Shown one piece after another: positions 30,401 through 40,407 of a stretch of DNA of 64,000 bases. A program made the translations under genes and the position numbers. The notes under the pieces were generated by a model. The model was not told the DNA's origin and ran no database searches. It worked only from the letters and a program-made list of their open reading frames with translations. The stretch is from Asterias rubens (Eukaryota > Echinodermata > Asteroidea > Forcipulatida > Asteriidae). The stretch covers positions 12,040,840 to 12,104,839 of the forward strand of contig NC_047067.1 of the NCBI RefSeq assembly GCF_902459465.1. The letters are read 5' to 3'. Each line of letters starts with the position of its first letter. Positions within the stretch are counted from its first letter, which is position 1.

Positions 30401-33400
30401 CCAAGTGCCCGGATTGAACTAGGAGGTCGGGAACCTCGTCCGGCATTATGGATGCCTTGTGTTGGTTGCTAGGCGACCGGTCCTGAGCGTTGCCGTAGAG
30501 ATCGCTGATCATGCCGTAGATGCGTAGAAGCTGCCGTAGCAAAGACTGGTCCTGCATCCGCATCGCTTTCTGAATATGGAGAGGAAGAAAAAATATTCAC
30601 AAAATTATCACAATTGTCACGATCTTGTTCCCGTTTGTGGATGATAAAGTGAATAATCATCAGCGAGTCCTCTGATGTTTAAAGGCATGTACACTATCTG
30701 TAACTACTCAAAAATATTGTTAGCATACAAACTTACTTGGTAATGAGCAATGGAGAGCTGTTGAGAGTATAAAACACTGTGAGAAACGGCTCACTCTGAA
30801 GTAATTCAGTTTTTTTTTTCAAAAGATGTAATTTCCCACTCAAATATTTAAATAAATCAGCCCTTAAGCCTTCCATTCGGCGTCTGAAAGCACACAAATT
30901 AGGTTGCTTTTCCTTTCAATATTATGCAACTTGTTTATGAGATTGACAATTACAAAACGTCCTCAGTGCCTTTAAAGCCATGTGAGAATCACGGTTCTAC
31001 GAGGAGCTGGCGAGGGTTGGATGTTAGGAAACCTCTTGACGGTGCTCCACGTCGCAGCCCGGAGTGCAACTGAGCTTTAGGTCTACATCTTGGTTTTATG
31101 ATGAGTGTTATATTACCTCAGTAGTTTAGTCGCCACCGTCAAGAGGGAAGGGAAATTCTCACATGGCGACTACAGTCTAGTTATTGACCCACAAACTTGT
31201 GTTGTTATGAATCCACAGTGGATCAGTGATTGCAAACTGTGATCGATGCACAACCGCTCATTCTATTCACTTAGGACCACGGTTATAAAGCATTTTTTAT
31301 TTTAAACAATACAAACAATTGTTGTTGTTAATTACTTCAACTAATATTTAAATACAAGTTAATAAATAAAATAATATTACACATCAGAGCATGTTTATCT
31401 GATGTTTTTTGTCTTATGGGGGGGGGGGGCTCCGCATTTATTGTTTAAAGGCAGTGGACACTATTGGTAATTACTCAAAATAATTATTGGCATAAAACCT
31501 TACTTGGTGACGAGTAATGGGTGGAGGTTGATGGTATAAAACATTGTGAGAAACGGCTCCCTCTGAAGTGCCATAGTTTTCTAGAAAGAAGTAATTTCCA
31601 CGAATTTGATTTCGAGACCTCAAATTTAGAACTTGAGGTCTCGAAATCAACCATCTAAACGCACACAACTTCGTGTGACAAGGGTGTTTTTTCTTTCATT
31701 ATTATCTCGCAAGTTCGATGACCGATTGAGCTCAAATTTTCACAGGTTTGTTATTTTATGCATATGTTGAGATACACAAACTGTAAAGGCTAGTCTTTGA
31801 CAATTACCAATAGTGTCCACTGCCTTTAAACACGCACCCAAGATCGAGCACACTGTTCAAGATTTAATGAGGTCGTGGGTTCATATCCCATCAGGAGTAG
31901 TCTCACATGCGTTTAATCTGAACACACGCTACCCCACCGACAATCACATTTATTATAGCCGCTATGTATACTTTCGTAATTTTAATTTATTTCTTGGGAG
32001 TTTGTGGGGATTTTATGTTATTATATTTATGTTCAAATTCCTGTTTGACTGACTAATGGGCAAATAAACACTTCAAGTTTATTATCTTCAAGTCCAAAAC
32101 AAACACACAGCAAGAAGAAGGGTTAAGGGTCAATTGCGAACATTTAACAACTCTTTATCTTTTGACATGTACTAGCTGTATGTCGTAAACCTTTAAAAGG
32201 GATTCTAAAACAAGGATGTATGTACACACACTGTAAAGAAATACATTGAGAACTTAGTAGACGATATTGAATACAAATAAATAATACATAAAACAGTAGA
32301 ATAAACAAAAATAAGCATTCCTAACTACACAAGCAATACAAATGATACGTTTATTAATAGTATTTTGATATTATTTTGTTTCATTATGATGTGAACAGGT
32401 GATCTCTTTGAAAACCAGCACAACAATGATTTGCTCTTTTAATCTAAACCTACCCCTCTCTCATCACGTGTATTTCCGTCATTTACTTTTACTCATTAAA
32501 CAAACGGGTGACCATTACTTTAATTGATAAGTGTATAATGTATCTCAATACGTCAATCGGGAGTACGTTCACAACGCATTCCTTACGGCCTTGTAAATAC
32601 AGCACCATTCATGTATAATTACAATGGACTTCCTGTACGCATTTCCTTTGCTCGCTAACACATACAGACATATATCCATTTAAATTATTCATAAAACAAA
32701 AAGTGATTACATATTATGAAAGCAAAACTGTTTACATAAATGAGAGTGGATGTTCTTGAGTAAGTATCTGTTCTCACGCTCAAAACTGGATCGGGCAAAC
32801 CAGGAAACCATTAAGTAACATTCAAATGTATTGCACAAGATTGCTAAATGATGAAAAACATCATCATTAGGTTTTTAGGATGAAAGCTAACTAATTATAC
32901 AGTTCACACCAGTACAAATTTTCTTGTGAAAACAAGTTCCTTTTGAAACGAAGTAATTAAGAAATCTGCAGCTGAGATCCTTAAAGGCAGTGGACACTAT
33001 TTGTAACTGTCAAAGACTAGCCTTCATAGTTGGTGTATCTCAACATATACATAAAATAACAAACTTGTGAAAATTTTAGCTCAATCGGTCATCGAACTTG
33101 CGAGATATGAATGAAAGAAAAAACACCCTTGTCACACGAAGGTGTGTGCGTTTAGACGGTTGATTTCGAGACCTCAAGTTCTAAAACTGAGGTCTCGAAA
33201 TCAAATTCGTGGAAAATTACTTCTTTCTCGAAAACTATGGCATTTCAAAGGGAGCCGTTTCTCACAATGTTTTATATCATATCAACCTCTCCCCATTACT
33301 CGTCACCAAGTAAGGTTTTATGCTAATAATTATTTTGAGTAATTACCAATAGTGTCCACTGCCTTTAATAAAAAATAACGGCAACAGCTGATTTCGCTTG

Positions 33401-35569
33401 GAATGGTACAACCAACAACAAGGACAGTACAAGATTAAAGGCACTGGATACCTTTGGTAATTGTCAAAGATCAGTATTCTCACTTGGTGTATCTCAACAT
33501 ATGCGTAAAATAACAAATCTGCGAAACTTTCGCCTCATTTCTCTTCGAAGTTGCCAAAGAATAAATGAAAGGAAAAACACCGTTATTGCACATAATTATT
33601 CGAGTGTGCTTTCAGAATCCTAAAAATCGAAAGAGAAAAAACTTCTTTCTCAAAAACTACGTTACTTCAGAGGGAGCGGTTTCTCGCAATGTGTTGTACT
33701 ATCAGCACCTCTCCACTGCTCGTTACCAAGTATTTTTTTATGCTAACAATTATTTTGAGTGATTACCAATAGTGTCCAATGTCCAAAGCATGCGGATGCA
33801 ATACGTTCAAACTCAAAATCACTGTGACGTTTTTAGTTACAAGGCTGGAATGACTCATTGTCTAACTATCCGACTAAACTATCGGGTTTAAGTTACGGGT
33901 ATATAAAATAATCCAACATGTGCAGTATTTACAGTAGGTGCATTTTAAAGGCACTGGACACATTTGGTAATTGCCAAAGACCAACCTTCTCAGTTGGGGC
34001 ATCTCAACATGTACATGTACATAACGAAACCTGTAAATTTTTTAACTCAATCGGTGCCAGTTGCAAGAGATTAGTTTAAAAAAAAAACACCTTTGTCGCA
34101 CAAGTTGTGAATTGCTTTCAGATGCTTGAATTTGAGACCTCGGCTGAGGTCTCGAATTCAATTCAAATATTTTAGTGAGAAATACATTCTTTCTCAAAAA
34201 CTACGTTTCTTACGATGTCACCATCAACAGCTCTATATTGCTTGTTACCAAGTGAGTTTTTATGCAAACAATTATTGTTCTGAGTAATTACCAATATAGT
34301 CCAGTGCCTTTAAAGGCAGTGGACACTATTGGTAATTACTCAAAACAATTATTAGCATAAAACCATACTTAGTAATGAGTAATGGGGAGAGGTTTAAAAC
34401 ATTGTGAGAAACGGTTCCCTCTGAAGTGACGTAGTTTTCGAGAAAGAAGTAATTTTCCACGAATTTGATTTCGAGACCTCAAGTTTAGAATTTGAGGGAG
34501 GTCTCGAATTTGAGGTCTCGAAATCAAGCATCTGAAAGCACACAACTTCGTGTGACAAGGGTGTTTTTTCTTTCATTATTATCTCGCAACTTCGATGACC
34601 AATTGAGCCCAAATTTTCACAGGTTCGTTATTTTATGCATATGTTAAGATTTACACCAAGTGAGAAGACTTGTCTTTGACAATTACCAAACGTGTACCTT
34701 CCCTTTAACACTATACCAGCATGTATGGAGCATCTGCTTTACTATAGACGAGTTGTACTACGGTGACCCCGAAAAACCTTGGAGATTGTCATTGTCTCTC
34801 ATCTTGCTAATTAAACAATGCAAATATGCAGAGGCATTGTTGCGGAATGAGTAATGCTAAATAACCATGCCATAAAGTGGTTGTAAATATCATAAATAAA
34901 GCAGGAATTCTTAATGACGATTAAAGGCACATATTTAGTAATTACTAAAAAATAATTGTTAGCATAAAAACTTACATGTTTACGAGCAATGGAGAGTTGT
35001 TCTACTTCCTACTACATTCTACTACCTCCATGCTCTATCTAAAGTAACAACGTTTTAGGGACGGAGTTAATCTCCTCTCAGATATGGACAAACCTTTTAT
35101 TAGGCATATGAAAGCACAAACATTTGTGCAGCAAGTGTGTTTTTTCTTTCGTTGTTGTCTTAGCAACTGCAATGGCCAATAAGTCCAAATTTTCACAGGT
35201 TTGTTCTTTATGCATGAAATACACCAAGTTAGAATACTGGTCTTTGGCAAATACCAAGTGTTCAGTGCCTTTAATTCAAAATAGACAAGATAATTTCAAA
35301 GAAGATTAAAAATTAAGTGTATTTACCAATTCCCTCCTTAGCATCCTCAGTTGACAGTTCACCCTCTCCTCTGAGTTTTGGCACCTCTCAGCCAAGGTGT
35401 CACTCTCATGTCTTAGGTCCTCCCCAGTGGTGATCGATGGGTTGGGGCTGATCCTACTTGTTGCAGCACCCCACACCCCTTTACGTGGATGAGGCAAGGT
35501 CGCGGAATACCTGATGGGTGGTATGGCATCCATCCTCGAGCCGTGTTGTTCCTTCTCGATGTGGTTCAT
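27223..35569 (-). CDS. LURAP1/LURAP1L-like leucine-rich adaptor, three exons
   Basis: Coding exons 35569-35327, 30569-30281 and 27434-27223 join in phase to 744 nt (247 aa); vertebrate LURAP1 and LURAP1L have about 230-240. The ATG at 35569 is the first after an in-frame TAG. The diagnostic segment crosses exon junction 1: ERVNCQLRMLRREL joins KAMRMQDQSLLRQLL without a gap, matching the family's E-x-L-x-x-L-R-x-E-(x)10-(L/M)-R-Q-L-L helix. In vertebrates these proteins link the MRCK kinase to MYO18A and affect NF-kB signalling and cell migration; the same role here is inference. The C-terminal exon is not recognisably conserved. A Harbinger-like element lies against its acceptor, so exon 3 is the least certain part. 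Confidence 0.75.
27841..27898. repeat. Perfect 28-bp inverted repeat with 2-bp loop
   Basis: AACTTTCCCGTTTCTTGTAG in the left arm is mirrored exactly in the right arm; the loop is TT. It interrupts the Myb/SANT-like frame. An arm this long with almost no loop suggests a fold-back duplication. Confidence 0.9.
27869..27985 (-). pseudogene. Myb/SANT-like fragment of Harbinger second ORF
   Basis: From the ATG at 27985 it reads MGRSDRWSDDEILKLVAFLA, a W-x-x-x-E-x-x-x-L start typical of the Myb-like DNA-binding protein of PIF/Harbinger elements. The frame is broken by the palindrome after about 38 residues. Confidence 0.55.
28967..29450. repeat. TIR element family F with nested family D
   Basis: Ends GTGCGTTCGTTTAGCTTCCC and AGGAAGCTAATCGAACGCA. 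The interior has CGACCCGG, CACCCGGG and GGTGACCC words. The second copy is at 50580-50941. A family D hairpin is inserted at 29171-29400. Confidence 0.75.
29171..29400. repeat. Hairpin MITE, family D, nested in family F
   Basis: GGGGCCAATTTCATAGAGCT to AGCAGCTCTATGAAATTGGG. The family F sequence AGG resumes right after it. Confidence 0.85.
29460..30270. other. Intron spacer with G-runs
   Basis: Part of the LURAP1-like intron 2. G runs at 29967-29985 and 30179-30194, with C runs between them, could form quadruplexes. A splice-like segment (29745-29711, minus) would encode a short alternative end after exon 2, but I prefer the 27434 exon. Confidence 0.5.
30281..30569 (-). CDS. LURAP1-like gene, exon 2
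   Basis: Acceptor CTCTCCATATTCAG, donor GGAAG-GTGAGTAG; 289 nt, phase 0 in and phase 1 out. It starts KAMRMQDQSLLRQLLRIYGM, continues with SRLSPIRRRRGSDPEALFG and ends in an acidic FDETEVE. It is GC-rich compared with its surroundings. Confidence 0.85.
30679..30975. repeat. Hairpin MITE, family A (short, diverged)
   Basis: TTAAAGGCATGTACACTATC at the left, CAGTGCCTTTAA at the right. It lacks the TCGAGACCTC centre. Confidence 0.75.
31445..31829. repeat. Hairpin MITE, family A
   Basis: Near-consensus: TTAAAGGCAGTGGACACTAT to TAGTGTCCACTGCCTTTAA, with the centre GATTTCGAGACCTCAAATTT and its inverse. Confidence 0.95.
31840..31920 (+). repeat. SINE fragment
   Basis: Box B-like GGTCGTGGGTTCATATCCCA without a clear box A. 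Confidence 0.4.
31921..32980. other. AT-rich intron spacer
   Basis: No coding segment or recognised repeat is seen. Confidence 0.5.
32981..33368. repeat. Hairpin MITE, family A, inverse orientation
   Basis: Both ends are TTAAAGGCAGTGGACACTAT-type. The arm order is reversed relative to the 31445 copy (GTCAAAGACTAG first). Confidence 0.95.
33435..33786. repeat. Hairpin MITE, family A (diverged)
   Basis: TTAAAGGCACTGGATACCTT at the left, AATAGTGTCCAATGTCC at the right. The centre has decayed. Confidence 0.8.
33945..34313. repeat. Hairpin MITE, family A, abutting the next
   Basis: Ends in CCAGTGCCTTTAA. The final TTAA (34310-34313) is shared with the next copy. The centre is GAGACCTCGGCTGAGGTCTC. 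Confidence 0.9.
34310..34708. repeat. Hairpin MITE, family A, abutting the previous
   Basis: Starts at the shared TTAA. The centre carries a small duplication of the GAGGTCTCGAA word. Ends CGTGTACCTTCCCTTTAA. Confidence 0.9.
34921..35274. repeat. Hairpin MITE, family A (diverged)
   Basis: TTAAAGGCACATATTTAGTA to GTGTTCAGTGCCTTTAA. It lies in intron 1, 52 bp from the exon 1 donor of the LURAP1-like gene. Confidence 0.8.
35327..35569 (-). CDS. LURAP1-like gene, exon 1
   Basis: 81 codons from the ATG at 35569 to the donor GAATTG-GTAAATAC, phase 0. Starts MNHIEKEQHG; the middle is Pro/Ser-rich and it ends with the heptad-like ERVNCQLRMLRREL. An in-frame TAG lies just upstream of the ATG. Confidence 0.8.
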
Positions 35570-35639
35570 GATAACATTGGTGCCAGACTAAACCTCCATC
35601 AGCTCCTTATTGATGATTCTCCCATAATTGTTCTCTCTT

Positions 35640-36590
35640 TTTTTTTAATTAAGATTACTAGAAGTGTCGCTTAGCTGTTCACCGTGATCATTTTATTGCT
35701 ATCAATCCCCTTAGTCCGGACATTGTGTGCAGTGTTGTGGAATATGCATGCATGCCCGTTGCTATTTTTGTTTTACAATATTGACTGTGTATACACTCAT
35801 CGTATCTCGTGTGTACGTGATTATGAACAACTCCCTGCTTCCCCACGACACAATGCAATGCGAGAGTGTTGTGTACAAAATGATCAATACTCGATCCTCG
35901 CAGGGGTCGCTACTCCTATTCAGCGTTGGTGTCTAAAGCCTTGTATGAATGGAAGAAACAACCGAAAGCAAACAAATGGAACAAACAGGGTCATCGTTAT
36001 ATGATTGATCTTTGGCTACTTAACCACTTGTGTGCGTACGGACCGAGATAAGAAACGAACAAGTGTGTGCTTTTATTTTTTTGGGGGTCTCAATTCAATT
36101 GACGAGTTTCAACGATCCAACCCCTTACGAGCACAAATCATACATAAGTAATTACAATCAAACTGTTTAATCGAGACTTCATATATTTTAAATGAAAGAT
36201 CAATTATTCTGTCTTGAAATAATTTAACCTGCAAAGTGCCGCCCTTGGCAATAGAGGTTGTGGGCTGGGGATGGGGTGGGGGGGGGGGGTGTCAAAGGAA
36301 GTATAGAGAAAGGAATGAAATGTTTCAAGACAATGAAGAAAGGGGAATAAAACTCTTCAATGATAGGTATTTACTGGACAAACACCGCCGTGCAATTATT
36401 TTAAACTACCTGGCTAATGTATTGAAGCAAACTACAACGATCAAACAAAGCTAAGGCACAATTTTGACAGCAATACATATTTTAATAGAATTTAATTTAA
36501 TATTTATTTGGGGTTACCCTTTAACACCGATGTGTTTCCCGGTACTTTCCCGAGGTCTGTGCTAAAAGACAGCAATATATGCGTGTGATT
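35640..36590. other. Upstream region of the LURAP1-like gene
   Basis: The promoter is expected here, but no clear TATA box or CpG cluster is seen. A G run lies at 36270-36290. A 106-codon frame at 35684-36004 (plus) has no family features and is probably chance. Confidence 0.4.
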
Positions 36591-36594
36591 GTTT

Positions 36595-36986
36595 TTAAAG
36601 GCAGTGGACACTAGATGTAATTACTCAAAATATTTATTAGCATAAAACCTTTCTTGGTGACGAGTAATGGGGAGAGGTTGATATGGTATAAAACATTGTG
36701 AGAAACGGCTCCCTTTGAAATGCCATAGTTTTCGAGAAAGAAATAATTTTCCACGAATTTGATTTCGAGACCTCAGGTTAAGAACTTGAGGTCTCGAAAT
36801 CAACCATCTATTAAACGCACACAACTTCGTGTGACAAGGGTGTTTTTTCTTTCATTATTATATCGCAAGTTCGATGACCGATTGAGCTCAAATTTTCACA
36901 GGTTTGTTATTTTATGCATATGTTGAGATACACCAACCGTGAAGGCTAGTCTTTGACAATTACTAAATAGTGTCCACTGCCTTTAA
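36595..36986. repeat. Hairpin MITE, family A
   Basis: TTAAAGGCAGTGGACACTAG to GTGTCCACTGCCTTTAA, with the GATTTCGAGACCTC centre. SINE-tail-like pieces flank it (36520 and 37005). Confidence 0.95.
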
Positions 36987-37399
36987 AGAACTCGTGAAAG
37001 TACTGGGTATTATACAGTGCTAACACAAATCGGCGTAAGGGGAAAAACAAAACTAATAGCAATACGTATGTTACAATGTTACTAGTTAAGTATATGACAT
37101 TTATGTCATGTCAAATCAATCAATATTTGTTCACCTGCTGTACGCATCGACCGTATTACATTATAGTATCGTTATTCCACTGGCAGAAAACTCTGTTGAT
37201 ATTGTATAACCTTTATATCAGCCTCTTTGAAAGGAAGTTTTTTTTATATTCATAATCTATATTTTTTTGATCAAAGACACCCCTTTACAAAATGATCTCA
37301 ATGTTGTTGTTGTTCTGTTTTTATTTTATTTTTTAGATAACAGCTAACATTATACAAATGTATTTTTGGTTTGCGGTAACACCATGTGTGTATCTACTT

Positions 37400-37660
37400 G
37401 CCAGGTAGAGTTGTTCTTAGGGAACTGTCTTGCTTTATTCTACTGCCGTGGAGTAGATAATCGGAGGTTCGGGAGACTTCTCAGTTCTGAAAAGAACTGT
37501 CCTGCTTTTTAACTATTACCAGGGCGGATAGTATAGAAATTAGACTGGACTACTACTTTAGCTTATAGGATCGTAATTAACTGTACTGCCGCGGAGTCAG
37601 TTCTGAAATTGGTCTTAACGTTTCGACTAGCTTGCTCTAGTCATCGTCAAATCCTATATA
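37400..37660. repeat. Repeat with AACGTTTCGACTAG motif
   Basis: ACTGCCGTGGAGTAGAT...ACTGCCGCGGAGTCAG, then GGTCTTAACGTTTCGACTAG and CTAGTCATCGTC. Related GTCGAAACGTCAGG words occur at 44353 and 63597. An unclassified dispersed repeat. Confidence 0.5.
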
Positions 37661-37794
37661 ACATACTATCTACAAAATGAGAACATTTATTCGCCAACCA
37701 ATTATTGACTTTAATAAATCCCAGATATCTTTCTTCGTCGGATTTCAGGTTCTTCCTATATTATTGAAACTCAAGTCTACTTCGACCCAACGCA

Positions 37795-37971
37795 TGAGCC
37801 AAATTTCATAGAGCTACTTAAAGCACAAAATGTAGCAAAGCACACACATAATAAGGTTGCCAGCCAAAGTACCATGCCTAAAAAGTACAATTTGTGACTG
37901 GTATCCTGCTCATTTCTGTTTAGCAGGAAATTGTTTAGGGAAAGATGCTTAGATGAAATGTGGCCCTAGTC
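37795..37971. repeat. Hairpin MITE, family D
   Basis: GAGCCAAATTTCATAGAGCT to GCTTAGATGAAATGTGGCCC. Confidence 0.75.
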
Positions 37972-38129
37972 TCTAAACGATTTGGTCTTGGTGACAAACT
38001 CGACCAGGATGTTTATATCAATTCATACGATCCAACAAGGAAATATTATATTAAAAAACAAAAACTATACCAACCAACTTCCTGGAAAGTAAAGATTCAA
38101 GCACATTGTTGATGACATACAAATGTTGA

Positions 38130-38230
38130 GTAGCAAATTGCATGATAGGGAGGCCTCCCGAACCGGAGATCGTTGGTTCAAATACCGCTCTAGTCATTTG
38201 TTTTTGTTCAACCCCCAAATTATGTAAAAC
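38130..38230 (+). repeat. SINE fragment
   Basis: Contains GATCGTTGGTTCAAATACCG (box B-like) and TTTTTGTTCAACCCCCAAAT. The second word is shared with the fragment at 26505-26560, so the two belong to one family. Confidence 0.5.
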
Positions 38231-38259
38231 TTGCACAGTCTTGTGGTTTATTATTTGAG

Positions 38260-39140
38260 TGATAAACCAGGATTTACATAATTGTCTTTAAAGATGGACT
38301 CTATGACACTCCTTATAATTTAATTATCCAGTAAAATTAACGGTTATTATTGTACTCGTAATGAATACTAAAAATGCACCTCTTCGCGCAGTTTTTTTCA
38401 GCCGAGAGTGTATAGTAAGAAACTACTTATCTGAGTGTCATAAATGTAATGCAAACGACACCCCTGACGTCACTGGTGGTTAGAATCACAGATGGTATAC
38501 TACATCTAAAATTACTTTGTTTGTATATTACGTGCGTGCCAAGTTCAAGCTTTTACCACAAAGTGTAGGAATTATAATGTTCACTCACTATTTGGACTTA
38601 CATACACGTCTATTTGCTTGGGAACACAAAGCACAATCCAAAGAAACCAATCTTACATACCACAGTATTAAAATAATCCTTCCGTTTTACCCTGGGTATC
38701 CTAATAGTTGTGTTATTTTTGTAAAATTAAGCCTATTGTTTAGTTCGTCGTTAACAAGCTAAATTGTCATAGAAACTGTGCTTTTTTGTGGAAATATTCT
38801 CCTGCAAAACTCCGGAAGTTCCATTCAATTTGTTAGATGATTCAATTTGTCATATATAACATTTGAAGAGCCCTACATCAACTGATGGTGTTAATAAAAC
38901 ATCATCTCCTATGCGGGTGCAAGTAGCAATTCCTAATCAATCACTCTCACTGTGTGTTCAGGGATCTGATTTCACTCACCAGATTCACTCATCAATCGTC
39001 ATTGTTTCGTTAATAATTAAAATATTGTCATGTTTACATTGGCGCCGTGGCCAAGTTGTGGTAGGATATTAAGTTTATCTTTTACATAAAATTATTATTA
39101 CGTTAAAAAAAACCTTGTACTATTGCTTTCGGTAGTTTTT
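38260..39140. other. Intergenic spacer
   Basis: No gene or recognised repeat is seen. Confidence 0.5.
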
Positions 39141-39141
39141 T

Positions 39142-39531
39142 TAAAGGAACACGTTGCCTTGGATCGGACGAGTTGGTCTATAAAAAGCGTGTGTAACCCT
39201 TTTTTATAAAATACATATGGTTGGAAAGATGTTTTTAAAGTAGAATACATTGATCCACACAATTTTGCCTCGAAATTGCGTGGTTTTCCTTTTACTGTGC
39301 GAACTAACACGGTCGGCCATTTATGGGAGTCAAAAATTTGACTCCCATAAATGGCCGTCCGTGTTAGTCGACGAGGTAAAAGGAAAACCGTGCAATTTCG
39401 AGGCATGTTTGTGTGGATCATTGTATTCTACTTTTACAACATCTTTCTACCAATATGCATTTTATAAAAAACGGTTACAAACGCTTTTCAAAGACCAACT
39501 CGACCGATCCAAGGCAACGTGTTCCTTTAAG
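39142..39531. repeat. Hairpin MITE, family H (best copy)
   Basis: TTTAAAGGAACACGTTGCCT to AGGCAACGTGTTCCTTTAA, with long arms. The centre is the palindrome TGGGAGTCAAAAATTTGACT and its completion. Confidence 0.95.
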
Positions 39532-39821
39532 GGAAAATCATTTCAAACAGGGCGTCATTCACTTCGAATCAGTGCTTGCATGCGAATGGTATCGGCTACT
39601 TCGACATTCCCTGCGAATGGAAAAGAAGAACGACTTTTAGACGGAGGTTTTGAGAGGAAAAATAGTTTTTAAGTACGTTGAAAATCAGAAAACCAGTAGT
39701 TTCTTATGTTATTATTTTATTTTATTTTATTGATCAATAAGTTGTGAAGCCAATGACTCCCAGAAAAGCGAACCAAATCACTGTACTATAGTCGTAAACC
39801 CAAGTGAGAGAAGACAACGAA

Positions 39822-40184
39822 TTAAAGGGACGGTACACGTTTGGTAATTACTCAAAACAAATATTAACTTAGTAACGAGCATTGGAGAGCTGTTGATAGT
39901 ATAAAACATTGTGGGAAACTACTCCTTCTGAAGTAACGTAGTTTTTGAGAAAGAGGTATTTTTTCACTAAAATAATAAAAGACTTCTGGCTAGAAGTCTT
40001 TTATTCCTATCTGAAAGCACACAAATTCGTCCAACAAGGGAGTTTTTCTTTCATCATTTTCTCGCAACTTCGATGACCGATTGAGCCAAATTTTTCACCG
40101 GCTTTTTATTTTATGCTTAGGATGGGATACACCAAGTGACAACACTGGTCTTTGACAATTACAAAACATGTACAGTGCCTTTAA
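39822..40184. repeat. Hairpin MITE, family A, alternative centre
   Basis: TTAAAGGGACGGTACACGTT to CATGTACAGTGCCTTTAA. The centre is AAAAGACTTCTGGCTAGAAG plus its completion, not TCGAGACCTC. Confidence 0.85.
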
Positions 40185-40344
40185 GCTCCGGTTTTAAAGG
40201 TGGAAGAAAACCCCCAGATTTTTTTTTATAAAACCCTAGGCATATGGTTCCATTTTATGGGATTCGAACCGGGTCCCGAAGGTGCCATTCTATAGCAAAT
40301 ATTTATGGTTTGTTTGCAGTTTTGTGTTCGTTTTATGGCCCCCC

Positions 40345-40384
40345 AAAAAACAACCCCCCCCCCCCCAAAAAAAAAAAAAAAAAA
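40345..40384. repeat. Poly-C/poly-A tract
   Basis: Runs of C then about 20 A, just downstream of the stop of the minus-strand lectin gene. Confidence 0.9.
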
Positions 40385-40407
40385 CACCTTATAGTTTGTA
40401 AAGTATC

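Noticed and set aside
31445..31829. Small proteins from the many 60-80 codon frames in family A copies
   Set aside because: The same frames recur in every MITE copy because the repeats are alike, and they have no start or codon conservation.
35684..36004. 106-codon frame with hydrophobic start upstream of the LURAP1-like gene
   Set aside because: No homology features, no splice or promoter context, and ordinary base composition; treated as chance.
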